From a virus: a stretch of DNA of 20,741 nt. Under the pieces are notes generated by a model, which saw nothing but the letters and a program-made list of their open reading frames with translations, was not told the origin of the DNA and ran no database searches. The stretch is taken from positions 1 to 20,741 of the IMG/VR virus record IMGVR_UViG_3300036840_000046; one strand, 5' to 3'. Positions 6,980-14,452 of this stretch are shown here, in pieces. Each line of letters begins with the position of its first letter. The stretch's first letter is position 1. The translations under genes and the position numbers were made by a program.

Positions 6980-7307
6980 CTTCTCTCCAGCTGTCATAGA
7001 TCCGACTCAGGCTCCAGCGCCACAGCCAGTGCTTGAGCCCAAACCAACATGCAACAGCCCACCACACGAGCAACCACTTGGCGAGCGCCACGGCCGTCCG
7101 CGCCGGGAGTGTGACGTTCACGAAGCGGTCCCGCCCAATGAACACGTCGAACGTTTCGCCTTGAGAGATCAAGGCCAGCTCTGTGCCATCGGGGTTCTTC
7201 CAGCGCTTGCCACACGCGCCGCCCGGCGGGTACTTGTTCCCCTGCTTGTCCTCCACGAGGAGCCAATCGTTGACCTTGTGGGCGAATGAGTCTCGAGCCT
7301 GCTGCAT
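6924..7307 (-). CDS. Small membrane protein with a tryptophan-rich segment
   Basis: The 127-residue product starts at ATG 7307 with AAGG 9 nt upstream. Residues 1-68 are soluble (KYPPGGACGKRWKNPDGTEL). Residues about 70-98 form one Trp-rich hydrophobic segment, TAVALAKWLLVWWAVACWFG plus LKHWLWRW, followed by a short charged tail. A single-span membrane protein in a head cluster is unusual; a holin-like or host-membrane role is possible but not supported by family recognition. It overlaps the following gene by 56 bases out of frame. Confidence 0.7.
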   Translation of the reverse strand: MQQARDSFAHKVNDWLLVEDKQGNKYPPGGACGKRWKNPDGTELALISQGETFDVFIGRDRFVNVTLPARTAVALAKWLLVWWAVACWFGLKHWLWRWSLSRIYDSWREDDAAPTLPDGLGRPGSGQ

Positions 7308-7323
7308 ACGTAACTGCCTTGCG

Positions 7324-7734
7324 TTAACGCCGGCGCGCTACGGCGCGCAGCGCGGCGACCTTGCGTTGCTGGTGGCTCATGGCCGAGCCCGGGCCGCCTG
7401 AGCCGAGTCGGATCCAACGGCGCTTGCCATCAACGACCACTTCGCGCCAGCGCGCTTTGGTCGCAGCGACCTTTTTGGCAAGGCGCCGTTCTGCACGTCG
7501 TGCCTGCTTGCGCGCTGCACGCGCCACGCGCTTGCCAACGCGCCGCACGCCCTTTTTGAGAGCCTTCCCCGCGCGACGCGCGCTCTTCTTGGTCGCTTTC
7601 CCTGCGCGGCGTACGGCCTTTCCCGCTTCGCGCTCGGCGACCCTGTAGCGCTGGCGGAAGATCTTCCCGCCGCGTCGGACCGTCTTGACGACCCAGCGCG
7701 TTGCACGTTTCGTTGCAGAGGAGCGCCGCGCCAT
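7324..7734 (-). CDS. Histone-like Lys/Arg-rich basic protein
   Basis: A 136-residue protein whose residues about 36-95 are almost entirely Ala, Lys, Arg and Gly in repeated units such as RRAGKATKKSARRAGK, like histone H1 tails or chlamydial Hc1. Residues 12-35 (RWVVKTVRRGGKIFRQRYRV) match the N-terminus of the ParB-like-domain protein two genes upstream. A second short unit, REVVVDGKRRWIRLG, follows the basic run. It probably binds nucleic acid; condensing DNA within the head or after ejection is an inference from its place among head genes. Confidence 0.75.
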   Translation of the reverse strand: MARRSSATKRATRWVVKTVRRGGKIFRQRYRVAEREAGKAVRRAGKATKKSARRAGKALKKGVRRVGKRVARAARKQARRAERRLAKKVAATKARWREVVVDGKRRWIRLGSGGPGSAMSHQQRKVAALRAVARRR

Positions 7735-7737
7735 GCC

Positions 7738-8445
7738 TCAGTCTCCGGCCGCCACGTAACGAATGGTCGCCGGTCCTCCGCGCACCCACACGTTCCCGCC
7801 CGACTGATTCGCCGCCGTGCCGAAGGAGACGACGTGCACGCGATCGACCAAGAGCTCCGAGCCCGAGCCGAGCTGCGTCACGTCATCCGGGAACCCGGCG
7901 CCCGCGAACTCTTGCGTGATGACGATGGCTTCGAGCGCGCCGGGGCGGTCGCCGCTCAAGCGGATCTGTCCGCCAACGACCGTCGCCAGCACGCCGGGGA
8001 ACCCTTCGAGCGCGGCGGCCGCGTTGATCCGCGCGGCGACCTGCGCCGCCGTGTCCGCGAGCTCGAGCACGGCCGAGACCGTGTAGCGCGTCGTCACGCT
8101 TCCGGCTCCGTAAGTGACGAGCTCGAACTCCAGCGTGCCGCCGGCGGCGAGCGGGAACACCCCCGCCGAACCCGTGAGACGCGGAGGAGCTCCGATCAGA
8201 ACCCCAACGTCGTTGCTCTGCCCCTCCACGACGGAGAGCGCCAGGAAGCGAAGCGACGCGAGTGCCCCCACGCCGAGCAACGAATACGTGGCGTCCCCCG
8301 GGAGTGCGATCTGCCCCGTGAGGATCTCGCCATAGTCCACTTCGAGGACGTCGAGCAGGAACGCGAGCGCGTTCTCTGGCTCGCACGACATGTGGCAGCT
8401 CTCGGGCGGGGCCTGAACGTCACCCATGAAACGAAGAACGGTCAT
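7738..8445 (-). CDS. Probable virion structural protein
   Basis: This 235-residue protein has a strong AAGGAGG site 8 nt before ATG 8445. It is rich in Gly, Ala and Val with beta-type alternation. Residues about 130-180 (DTAAQVAARINAAAALEGFP, then GGQIRLSGDRPGALEAIVI) have the pattern ARINAA...GG-x-IRL...G...I common in tail fibre, sheath and baseplate proteins, where a small domain is repeated. Its place among head genes suggests a virion component of unknown location. Confidence 0.75.
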   Translation of the reverse strand: MTVLRFMGDVQAPPESCHMSCEPENALAFLLDVLEVDYGEILTGQIALPGDATYSLLGVGALASLRFLALSVVEGQSNDVGVLIGAPPRLTGSAGVFPLAAGGTLEFELVTYGAGSVTTRYTVSAVLELADTAAQVAARINAAAALEGFPGVLATVVGGQIRLSGDRPGALEAIVITQEFAGAGFPDDVTQLGSGSELLVDRVHVVSFGTAANQSGGNVWVRGGPATIRYVAAGD

Positions 8446-8460
8446 GAACGGAAACCTCCT

Positions 8461-9165
8461 TCAAACCTTGATCATCCCAATGTATTCCCACTGCTCGGCG
8501 CCTCTCTGGCCCATCTTCCGCACGCGCGCCACGATCTGGTTCATGCCCAGCTCGCGCGCGACCGTGATCCTGTGGCGGCCGTTGGTGAGATGCGCCTTGC
8601 CGTCGCGCTCGATCGTGATCTGAGGGAGTCCCTCACGACTCGACCCGAAGTTGTCCCGCACGTTCCCCGTAGCGCGGAAGTGCGGATCCTTGCGCAACCA
8701 CTGGAGACCGCCCTCGTCCTTGAGCTCCTTCTTGGAGAAGGGGATCGCGTGGAGTTCCTTCAGCGACTTGCCCTTGACCGCACCATCTATCGCCTTCGTG
8801 ATCTCGGCGTGCGCCGAGGTCTTGGCGCGGCGGCTGACGCGCACGGACTGAGCGGCGTCGAACAGCTCCGACGCCGTGTGTTTGCCCGTCGGATCCGGCT
8901 TCTTGGGCTCGTTGCGCATGAGCCGTTGCGCGACGCTCTGCCCCGGTGGCGGGCCCTTCTTCTTGAACCACTGCCTGTGTACTTTCCCGCCGCGCGTGAC
9001 TTCGCGCTCGATCCAATGGTGGTCGAGCGTCTTGCCCGCGCGCACGGCCAACGGCGCCGGCTTCTTGGGCTCGGCATCGCGGTCGCGCACGCGGTAGCGC
9101 TGCTTGTGGGTCTTACCCCGACGGTTGACCGTCTTGACGACCCACTTGTAAACAGCGGGACTCAC
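8461..9165 (-). CDS. Basic protein with a C-terminal ParB-like nuclease domain
   Basis: This 234-residue product begins with GTG 9165, overlapping the preceding stop as GTGA. Residues about 6-27 (YKWVVKTVNRRGKTHKQRYR) and 49-70 (HHWIEREVTRGGKVHRQWFK) are two copies of a basic motif shared with the histone-like protein. After a Pro-rich linker, the C-terminal part (about 180-225) reads ITIERDGKAHLTNGRHRITV followed by ARELGMNQIVARV. This resembles the ParB/sulfiredoxin core, in which an Asn or Asp-Gly-(R/H)HR loop binds nucleotide. Phage head operons often carry such enzymatic domains, possibly delivered with DNA. Enzymatic activity is inferred only. Confidence 0.75.
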   Translation of the reverse strand: MSPAVYKWVVKTVNRRGKTHKQRYRVRDRDAEPKKPAPLAVRAGKTLDHHWIEREVTRGGKVHRQWFKKKGPPPGQSVAQRLMRNEPKKPDPTGKHTASELFDAAQSVRVSRRAKTSAHAEITKAIDGAVKGKSLKELHAIPFSKKELKDEGGLQWLRKDPHFRATGNVRDNFGSSREGLPQITIERDGKAHLTNGRHRITVARELGMNQIVARVRKMGQRGAEQWEYIGMIKV

Positions 9166-9434
9166 GGAGTGATCCGGATGATCCTCACGGCGGTTGCGCT
9201 CTGATTCTCCCCGATAACGCCGTGGAGCGCGTTGGCCCCGAGCGCGATCGGCCCGACGAGGCGTCCGCCGGGAATCGGGAGCCCGCTCGCCGGTGTGACG
9301 CCGCTCGGGCCGATGTAGACCTGAACGTTGTTGTAGGTCGCCTGGAGCCAGACCTGCTGATTCGCGGCCCCGGCGGAGAGCTCGATGCTAGTGCCGTCGG
9401 CCGGAACGATGACTTCTGCTGCTGCGATTGCCAT
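9162..9434 (-). CDS. Small beta-rich virion protein
   Basis: A 90-residue protein starting MAIAAAEVIVPADGTSIELS. Alternating hydrophobic residues and a Gly/Pro-rich middle (IGPSGVTPASGLPIPGGRLV) suggest a compact beta-sandwich, as in decoration or fibre-base proteins. It overlaps the next gene by 4 bases and follows the larger beta-rich gene by 3 nt. No specific family is recognised. Confidence 0.75.
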   Translation of the reverse strand: MAIAAAEVIVPADGTSIELSAGAANQQVWLQATYNNVQVYIGPSGVTPASGLPIPGGRLVGPIALGANALHGVIGENQSATAVRIIRITP

Positions 9435-9437
9435 GCT

Positions 9438-10037
9438 TCACCCTGGAAATTGCAAGTAGATTCCTGCGTATACATCCACGATCACAGGATCGGGATCGGA
9501 GATCTCCGAGAACTCCCCGATCATGACGATCGGCGCCGTGCCGTCGCTCTTGACCATGAGATGGGAGTCGATCGGGAGCTGGTGTCCGGCGTCGCCGAAC
9601 AGGTTCAGGCCTTCGAGGATCTGCGCACTCGCACCAATGTTCGGGTCGTTCCAGGTCGTGGAGATCGTGAGTTTGCCCGTGATCACCGTGCCCCGGATCA
9701 TGAACATCCTGTGGATCTCGTAGAGGCCCGCGGGGTGTCCAGCGGGGAGCAGCACGAGGTTGACGGGCGAGTCGCTCGTATGACCAATGTCGGAGATCAG
9801 CATGCTCTCGTTTCCTGTGGGGTAGGGACTCATGAAGTGCCCATTGAAGGCGCTGTCTGCAGAAGCGCCTGCGTTCGCTTCCGAGATACGGATGGCGGCA
9901 AGGCCCGACGCTCCGAGCGCTTGGCGCACTTGCTCGATTGTGCCTGCTACGACGCAGCGCTGGCGTCCCTTCAGGACACCGGCAAACGGGTAGGGGAGGG
10001 TGACAGGATCAAGGGACGTGTTCTCCAGTATGACCAT
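9438..10037 (-). CDS. Beta-rich virion protein, 199 residues
   Basis: I chose ATG 10037 (MVILENTSLDPVTLPYPF); the longer frame upstream is Arg/Ser/Cys-rich antisense-like sequence. The ribosome-binding site is weak. The protein is rich in beta-type segments (SPVNLVLLPAGHPAGLYEIH; VIVDVYAGIYLQFPG) with no membrane span. It lies 3 nt before the small beta-rich gene, and the pair may form one structural unit. The start overlaps the end of the zinc-ribbon gene by 29 bases. Role as a minor head or fibre protein is inferred. Confidence 0.75.
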   Translation of the reverse strand: MVILENTSLDPVTLPYPFAGVLKGRQRCVVAGTIEQVRQALGASGLAAIRISEANAGASADSAFNGHFMSPYPTGNESMLISDIGHTSDSPVNLVLLPAGHPAGLYEIHRMFMIRGTVITGKLTISTTWNDPNIGASAQILEGLNLFGDAGHQLPIDSHLMVKSDGTAPIVMIGEFSEISDPDPVIVDVYAGIYLQFPG

Positions 10038-10431
10038 GGGCAACCTGCACTCGGTTTGAGGGATCGGGACCTCGGTTGATGTCCACGACGGCCCAACTAG
10101 GGGCCTTCGCCAACTGCTTTTCGAATGCAGTTTGGCACACCCGGCAGGAGAACACCTCTGAAACGCGCACATGTGGCTCCAACGCCTTGTTGGCCCCCGT
10201 GCGCAGCATGAGGACGGCGGAGAGAACCCGTTGGGATGCCTCGTGTCCCGGCGGGAGCAGCTCGCGCCGCACGCACTCATCGTACGGCATAAACACGGTC
10301 GCTTTGATCACGGGCAAGCCGCCACAGCCGCCACAGCGGGCGCGCGGGCCGAACGTGTTCAGCGCGACGAACTCTTGAGGGGACAGTGTCCCGTTGAGGA
10401 ACTTTTCTGGGTTCAGCGTGCGGCGTGACAT
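10009..10431 (-). CDS. Small zinc-ribbon-like phage protein
   Basis: This 140-residue product carries two CxxC pairs, C33-GG-C36 and C96-RV-C99, a classic four-cysteine arrangement for a structural zinc site, with a helical middle (ASQRVLSAVLMLRTGA). Its place between portal-proximal genes and virion proteins suggests a small assembly or connector protein. The ATG at 10431 lies 11 nt after the previous stop. No family is recognised. Confidence 0.75.
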   Translation of the reverse strand: MSRRTLNPEKFLNGTLSPQEFVALNTFGPRARCGGCGGLPVIKATVFMPYDECVRRELLPPGHEASQRVLSAVLMLRTGANKALEPHVRVSEVFSCRVCQTAFEKQLAKAPSWAVVDINRGPDPSNRVQVAHGHTGEHVP

Positions 10432-10442
10432 TGAGTCACAGG

Positions 10443-10778
10443 TTAGTCACCTCGACGCTCCAGCGCAACGAGAACCTTCGATCCGTCCCGCATCTCCGCG
10501 TACGTCAACCCGCTCTCGTCCGGCAGGATCGAGATCTTCACCCACGAGTCGACCCCGAGTGAGAGATCCTGCTCCACACGCAGCAGATCATGCGTTTGCA
10601 CATAACGGAGCATGTCGCCGCCGAGCTCCGAGCGGGCGAGGAAGTCCTTGATCAGCGCCTCGAGGATCTTCGGAGTCACGGGCTTCGGTTTGAGGACAGG
10701 GCGCCCGTTTTCGTCGCGCACGCCATTCGTATCTTCGAGACCCCAAAGCGGGGGCGTCGGCTTGTACTGCAACAGCAT
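10443..10778 (-). CDS. Hypothetical head-cluster protein, 111 residues
   Basis: The start at ATG 10778 overlaps the upstream stop as TAATG and gives MLLQYKPTPPLWGLEDTNGV. The extension to 10895 is an Arg-rich shadow. The C-terminal half (VDSWVKISILPDESGLTYAE) looks like a small beta-strand domain. It is probably coupled to the preceding gene. Position three genes after the portal is compatible with a head-tail connector, but there is no recognised motif. Confidence 0.75.
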   Translation of the reverse strand: MLLQYKPTPPLWGLEDTNGVRDENGRPVLKPKPVTPKILEALIKDFLARSELGGDMLRYVQTHDLLRVEQDLSLGVDSWVKISILPDESGLTYAEMRDGSKVLVALERRGD

Positions 10779-11092
10779 TAGAGCGCTCTCTTGACGCGCA
10801 GCGCGCTGCGCGCCTGCTGGAGGTCCCAACCCTCGGCAAACATGAGCAACGAGCCATCGAGCGCCTCCACGCGCTCGATCAGCCCTGCGTCCCACATCTC
10901 TTCCACCTCCGAGTACGACACTGTAGGACGGTTCCTCGTGCGGTTGTACTCGGGTAGCAGCTGCTCGTTCGCGTGTGCGATCAAGAACTGTTGGATCAGG
11001 AATTGCTTGAGCCAGGCGTCAGAAGACCCAACGACCGTGCTCTCGGCGCGGTCTTCCAGCGCGCGGCGGCGCTTTCTCAGCTCGCTCATCAT
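10778..11092 (-). CDS. Hypothetical helical protein after the portal gene
   Basis: I prefer the double ATG at 11092/11089 (MMSELRKRRRALEDRAEST). The upstream ORF extension is Arg/Lys-rich and lies inside the preceding gene. Even so, the overlap with that gene is about 74 bases, so the true start may be further in. The product (about 104 residues) has a helical core, DAWLKQFLIQQFLIAHANEQ, and a C-terminal WDAGLIERVEALDG segment. It is unrecognised. Confidence 0.65.
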   Translation of the reverse strand: MMSELRKRRRALEDRAESTVVGSSDAWLKQFLIQQFLIAHANEQLLPEYNRTRNRPTVSYSEVEEMWDAGLIERVEALDGSLLMFAEGWDLQQARSALRVKRAL

Positions 11093-11564
11093 GGCTCTTT
11101 TCTTGCGTCTCTCTGGCTCTTTTGAGGGCAGCGCGCAAAACCGGATCACTTCGCAACACAGCCGCCTCGTCGCGCGCCCTGTATCGGCGCACCTGCGAGT
11201 TTTCCGCCAAGGCTGCGTCGATGAGACCGTGGCGGGCCAGCTGGAGGATCTCCTTGTGCGTAACGAACCAGCGTGCCTGTAAGAACTCCGAGGACACCCA
11301 CCCCTCGCGCGGATCTAGGTGCGGGAGCACCCTGTAGGTCACATGCTCGTACTCGTCGGTCCACGGCACGCCAGCGCGGAACGGCGGCGTGCGCTTGCGC
11401 TGCACGTGGATCTCACACACGCGACCGGTCGAGCACTGGCACAACGGCCGCTTGTCGCGATCGAGCGGCACGGCTTTGACGTGCGCTCGCGCGAGCTTCT
11501 GAGCCTGCCGCGCCTCTTGATCCTGCCAATACACGCGGCCCTTGACCACAACGCGCGTCGCCAT
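11019..11564 (-). CDS. Basic protein following the portal gene
   Basis: This 181-residue protein begins MATRVVVKGRVYWQDQEARQ one nucleotide after the portal stop region. Residues about 41-54 include CQCSTGRVCEIH, a possible metal-binding cluster of three cysteines and a histidine. The central WTDEYEHVTYRVLPHLDPRE segment looks ordered, and the last 45 residues are Arg/Lys/Glu-rich. The VVVKGRVYW opening resembles the REVVVDGKRRW unit of the histone-like protein. The role is unknown; the gene is probably in the portal transcript. Confidence 0.75.
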   Translation of the reverse strand: MATRVVVKGRVYWQDQEARQAQKLARAHVKAVPLDRDKRPLCQCSTGRVCEIHVQRKRTPPFRAGVPWTDEYEHVTYRVLPHLDPREGWVSSEFLQARWFVTHKEILQLARHGLIDAALAENSQVRRYRARDEAAVLRSDPVLRAALKRARETQEKSHDERAEKAPPRAGRPRREHGRWVF

Positions 11565-11565
11565 G

Positions 11566-13287
11566 TCAGTTCACCGCCGTCCGCGCCACAGCTGACAGCG
11601 CGCGCGCCTTCGGAGGCGGCGCAGCGGGTTCCTCGTCTTCGATGAGCTCCTCGTCCTCGACCTCTTCGTCTTCGCCGGGCCCCGCCATGGCGCCCATCAT
11701 CTCGGCCGCCGCCTGCTGGCGCTCGGCCTCGATCTTCTCGAGCATGTCTTGGACGTTCTCCACGCCGAAGTCTTCCGCGACGTACTCCGCCGCATGCTTC
11801 GTGTCGATCAAGCCCTTCTCCTTGGCCGTGCCCGCCGCCGTGACGGCGTCAATGATCGATTTCTGCGAGGGGTTGTAGTAGCGCGGCCAACGCAGCTCGA
11901 TCTGCTCGCCGTTACCCAGCTTGCGCTCGAGCCACACGGCTTGTCCCGTGAGCTCGTCCACGGCGCGCCGCTTGGGGAGCTTGATCTCGCCGCGCACGAT
12001 CCGCGGAATCCCGTCCTCCCCGACGTCCGTGCGCGTGCCCATGAGCTTGCGCGCCGCGCGCAGGACCATCTCCAGGAGCCGCTTGACGCCGAGCTCCCCG
12101 TACTGCTCCCGGAGCTCGTCGCAGCGCTCGATCATCGAGCTGTACGTGTGCTCGACCTCCTCCACGGTGCGGGACGGACCCCCTTCGTTGCGGTCGAGAT
12201 GAACCCGGGCGATCGTGCAGAGCTGCTCGAAGCACTCGTCTCGGAGCTTACAGGCGCGCTCGATCCCCGCCCCGGTCATCTCGAGTAGGTTCACGCTCCC
12301 GCCCTTCTCGACCTGCAGGAAGTTGCCCGAGCCGCGCTTGATCTGGTCGAACTCGGCTTCGCTCGAGATCCAGCCGGTCGGGTCGCAATTCGCGATGCTC
12401 GCCTTCCGCGCCTGAGAGTTGAGCATGTCGATCGACTCGACCAACGGCCACGCGCCGTGGAGATCCTCGTCCCCGTCGATCGCGTCGTCTACTTCGGAGT
12501 TTTGGATCCAGACGACCGGACACTCCCCAAACCCGTGCTTGGCCGCCGTGTAGCGCTCCTTCTCCCACTCGGGTTCCTCCCCGGGGACGACGCGCACCTT
12601 GGGCCAGATCACGTCGTACATGTGGTCAATGACCCTCCTGTACCAAAACCACATGGTCTCGAAGCCTTCCGGCGTGCGGACCTGCTCGGAGTACTGGTAG
12701 CGCTTCTCGAGCCGCCCAACGACCAACTCCGAGCGGTCTCGGAAGATCGGCGTGCACCAGCGCGGGTCGTGCACTTCCACGATCGGCTTGCCGTCCACGA
12801 ACTTGAAACCGACGCCGACGGATCCCATGGCCCCGCCGAAGTTGCGCGCCTGCTTCATCTTGCTCCAGAGCCGCGTGACCTCGGCCCACCCCGTGAGCCA
12901 ATCCTCCGTGAGCGGGTCGTCGCAGGCGATCTTCGGGTGCTTCTTGGAGCCGAAGAGCATGCTCGTCAGCTTGAGCGGGATCACGCGCCCAAGGGCAACC
13001 GGAGCACAGGGCTTGCGGAATCGGAGAGGCACTTGGCTCATCATCCCGTCCGCCATCTCGAACCCTGGCGGGAGCACGCCTTCTCGCGCGATTGCGTCTT
13101 GGCGCTCGGCGTCAACCGCCGGCGTACCATCCCAGTCGGTCTGCCGCGCCTCGTAGCTCTCCGCGCGAAAGTGCGTGAACAAGCGTACGAGGCGCCGCTG
13201 TCGTTCGGAGAGCCACTCCTCGGCTCCCTCCCCCTCCACAGGGAGGTCGGCCACGTTCACTTCGGTCCACGGCGTGCGAGAGCTCAT
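11566..13287 (-). CDS. Phage portal protein
   Basis: A 573-residue protein in the first position of the head cluster. It has the overall pattern of dodecameric SPP1 gp6/HK97-type portals: an N-terminal wing region (ERQRRLVRLFTHFRAESYEA), a middle domain with VHDPRWCTPIFRD and WPKVRVVPGEEPEW, then long helices (ERCDELREQYGELGVKRLLE) corresponding to the stem and crown. An acidic, Pro/Ala-rich C-terminal tail (about 540-573) follows. Portals form the DNA entry channel and bind terminase. The ATG at 13287 follows the phosphoesterase gene by 32 nt. Confidence 0.85.
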   Translation of the reverse strand: MSSRTPWTEVNVADLPVEGEGAEEWLSERQRRLVRLFTHFRAESYEARQTDWDGTPAVDAERQDAIAREGVLPPGFEMADGMMSQVPLRFRKPCAPVALGRVIPLKLTSMLFGSKKHPKIACDDPLTEDWLTGWAEVTRLWSKMKQARNFGGAMGSVGVGFKFVDGKPIVEVHDPRWCTPIFRDRSELVVGRLEKRYQYSEQVRTPEGFETMWFWYRRVIDHMYDVIWPKVRVVPGEEPEWEKERYTAAKHGFGECPVVWIQNSEVDDAIDGDEDLHGAWPLVESIDMLNSQARKASIANCDPTGWISSEAEFDQIKRGSGNFLQVEKGGSVNLLEMTGAGIERACKLRDECFEQLCTIARVHLDRNEGGPSRTVEEVEHTYSSMIERCDELREQYGELGVKRLLEMVLRAARKLMGTRTDVGEDGIPRIVRGEIKLPKRRAVDELTGQAVWLERKLGNGEQIELRWPRYYNPSQKSIIDAVTAAGTAKEKGLIDTKHAAEYVAEDFGVENVQDMLEKIEAERQQAAAEMMGAMAGPGEDEEVEDEELIEDEEPAAPPPKARALSAVARTAVN

Positions 13288-13319
13288 GGCCGAAGGTTAT
13301 CGCGCCTCGAGGCGAGACG

Positions 13320-14255
13320 CTACAGGTTCACGGGTTCGACGGCGTGATCGGAGAGCCAGGCGAGTACGTGGAGAGGGTGCTCGCCTTCGCGGAGCAACAT
13401 GGTCTCGAACCCCGCCGCGTTCCTGTGCCCGCCGCCGCCGTAGCGCTTGGCAATCGCACCCACGTCGACCGACCCGTCTGAGCGCAAGCCGACCCTGTAC
13501 TTCAGCCTGCCCTGCTCGACCGTGAGTGCGACGTTCACGAGGACCACGATACCGCGCTCGCGCGCCGCTTCTCCGAGGTCGGAGACCAGCGCGTGCGGCG
13601 CGCAAGCCAGCGCCCACAGCTGGCCGTGCTTCGAAACGCGGAGGACCAGCCCCGTCTTGGCGAGCGCCGCTACCTCTCGCACGCGCTCGGCGCGGAGCTG
13701 CTTGCCGAACCCCGTCGCCAGCAGCGAAAGCGCCGGCTGGAACGTCTTGGGGTTGCCGAGCCAGTACGTGCGCGGGAAAGCCTCGAGGATCGCGTGGAGC
13801 TCGAGCGCGCTCTCCCAATTCGGGCTCTCCTTGAGCCACGTGTCCCGCACGCTCGCCAGCACAGCTAGCTCGCACGCCCCGTCGTCGGTGCTTGGGTCGT
13901 GTCCGAGCATGGGTTTCAGCACGTGCTCGTACGCGAGCATGGCGCCGGACTCCCCGGCTTCGTTGCGCCCGAAGCGGCCATTCTCGCCGAAGGCCTCGAC
14001 AATGTCTCGGGCGTGGACGTGGTGGTCTAGGACGATCGCGCCGGCGGCGACATACTCCTGCACGCGGCTCCTGTGTGGTGTGAAGTCACAGAAGAGCATC
14101 CCGGGCTCGCACTCGAGCTCCTCCTGTTGCTTGCCGTACTGGCAGAAGACCAGCTCGACATCGGGCAGGGCTTCCTGAATCAGGAGCGCGCTCGCCAGCC
14201 CATCCATGCAGTTATCGTGTACGACGGCCTTTTTGACTTGTTTCAGATCCAACAC
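13320..14255 (-). CDS. DHH/DHHA1-family phosphoesterase (NrnB-like)
   Basis: This 311-residue protein has the full DHH signature: H13-D-N-C-M-D18-G, D57 in CDFTP, D77-H-H79 in VLDHHVHA, and a DHHA1-type GGGGHRNAAGF near residues 273-283. This is the arrangement of oligoribonuclease NrnA/NrnB and of cyclic-dinucleotide phosphodiesterases; the HxNCxDG form of motif I is typical of the NrnB-like group. It should be a soluble, metal-dependent (usually Mn) phosphodiesterase acting on nanoRNA, pAp or cyclic nucleotides. It starts with GTG 14255 and a GGAGG site 6 nt upstream, just after a strong terminator. A role in nucleotide salvage or in removing immune signals is possible; substrate is unknown. 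Confidence 0.9.
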   Translation of the reverse strand: MLDLKQVKKAVVHDNCMDGLASALLIQEALPDVELVFCQYGKQQEELECEPGMLFCDFTPHRSRVQEYVAAGAIVLDHHVHARDIVEAFGENGRFGRNEAGESGAMLAYEHVLKPMLGHDPSTDDGACELAVLASVRDTWLKESPNWESALELHAILEAFPRTYWLGNPKTFQPALSLLATGFGKQLRAERVREVAALAKTGLVLRVSKHGQLWALACAPHALVSDLGEAARERGIVVLVNVALTVEQGRLKYRVGLRSDGSVDVGAIAKRYGGGGHRNAAGFETMLLREGEHPLHVLAWLSDHAVEPVNL

Positions 14256-14266
14256 TGCCGACCTCC

Positions 14267-14337
14267 AAAAAGAAAGGCGGCAGGACGAGCGTCACGGGAA
14301 AGCGGGGACAAAACCGCGTGACGCTCATCCTGCCGCC
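14267..14337 (-). terminator. Strong 21-bp hairpin with T-tract before the phosphoesterase gene
   Basis: Arms at 14276-14296 and 14317-14337 are complementary over 21 bp with only one G-U pair in the minus-strand RNA; the loop is 20 nt. On the minus strand the hairpin is followed directly by TTTCTTTTT (14275-14267) and then by the GGAGG site of the phosphoesterase gene. This is a textbook intrinsic terminator oriented with the genes. It ends the accessory transcript or acts as an attenuator for the head operon. Confidence 0.75.
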
Positions 14338-14429
14338 TCGAAGCCTGGTCCTGTTCTTGGTTGCAGGCCCGAGTAATGGCTTCGCGACTGGCAGGCCCGG
14401 GCGGCGGAGGGGAATACACGCAACGCCCG

Positions 14430-14449
14430 AACAACCCTGCCTTGCAGGG
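14430..14449 (-). terminator. Short hairpin after the membrane coiled-coil gene
   Basis: CCCTGC and GCAGGG (14435-14440 and 14444-14449) form a 6-bp stem with a 3-nt loop, 3 nt after the stop of the coiled-coil membrane gene, followed by TTGTT on the minus strand. It is a weak terminator candidate upstream of the stronger one. The rest of 14338-14434 shows no convincing gene. Confidence 0.4.
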
Positions 14450-14452
14450 CGA

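Noticed and set aside
8446-8472. Additional candidate for the 27-bp motif, with ATCAAG and CCGTTC at the right spacing before ATG 8445
   Set aside because: The middle has no CACCCG-like sequence, the upstream block is coding (end of the ParB-like gene), and the intervening AAGGAGG is an ordinary ribosome-binding site; probably coincidence.
7834-9204. 456-codon plus-strand open frame
   Set aside because: It runs antisense over two minus-strand genes with good ribosome-binding sites and has the Arg/His/Asp-rich composition of an antisense GC-rich shadow.
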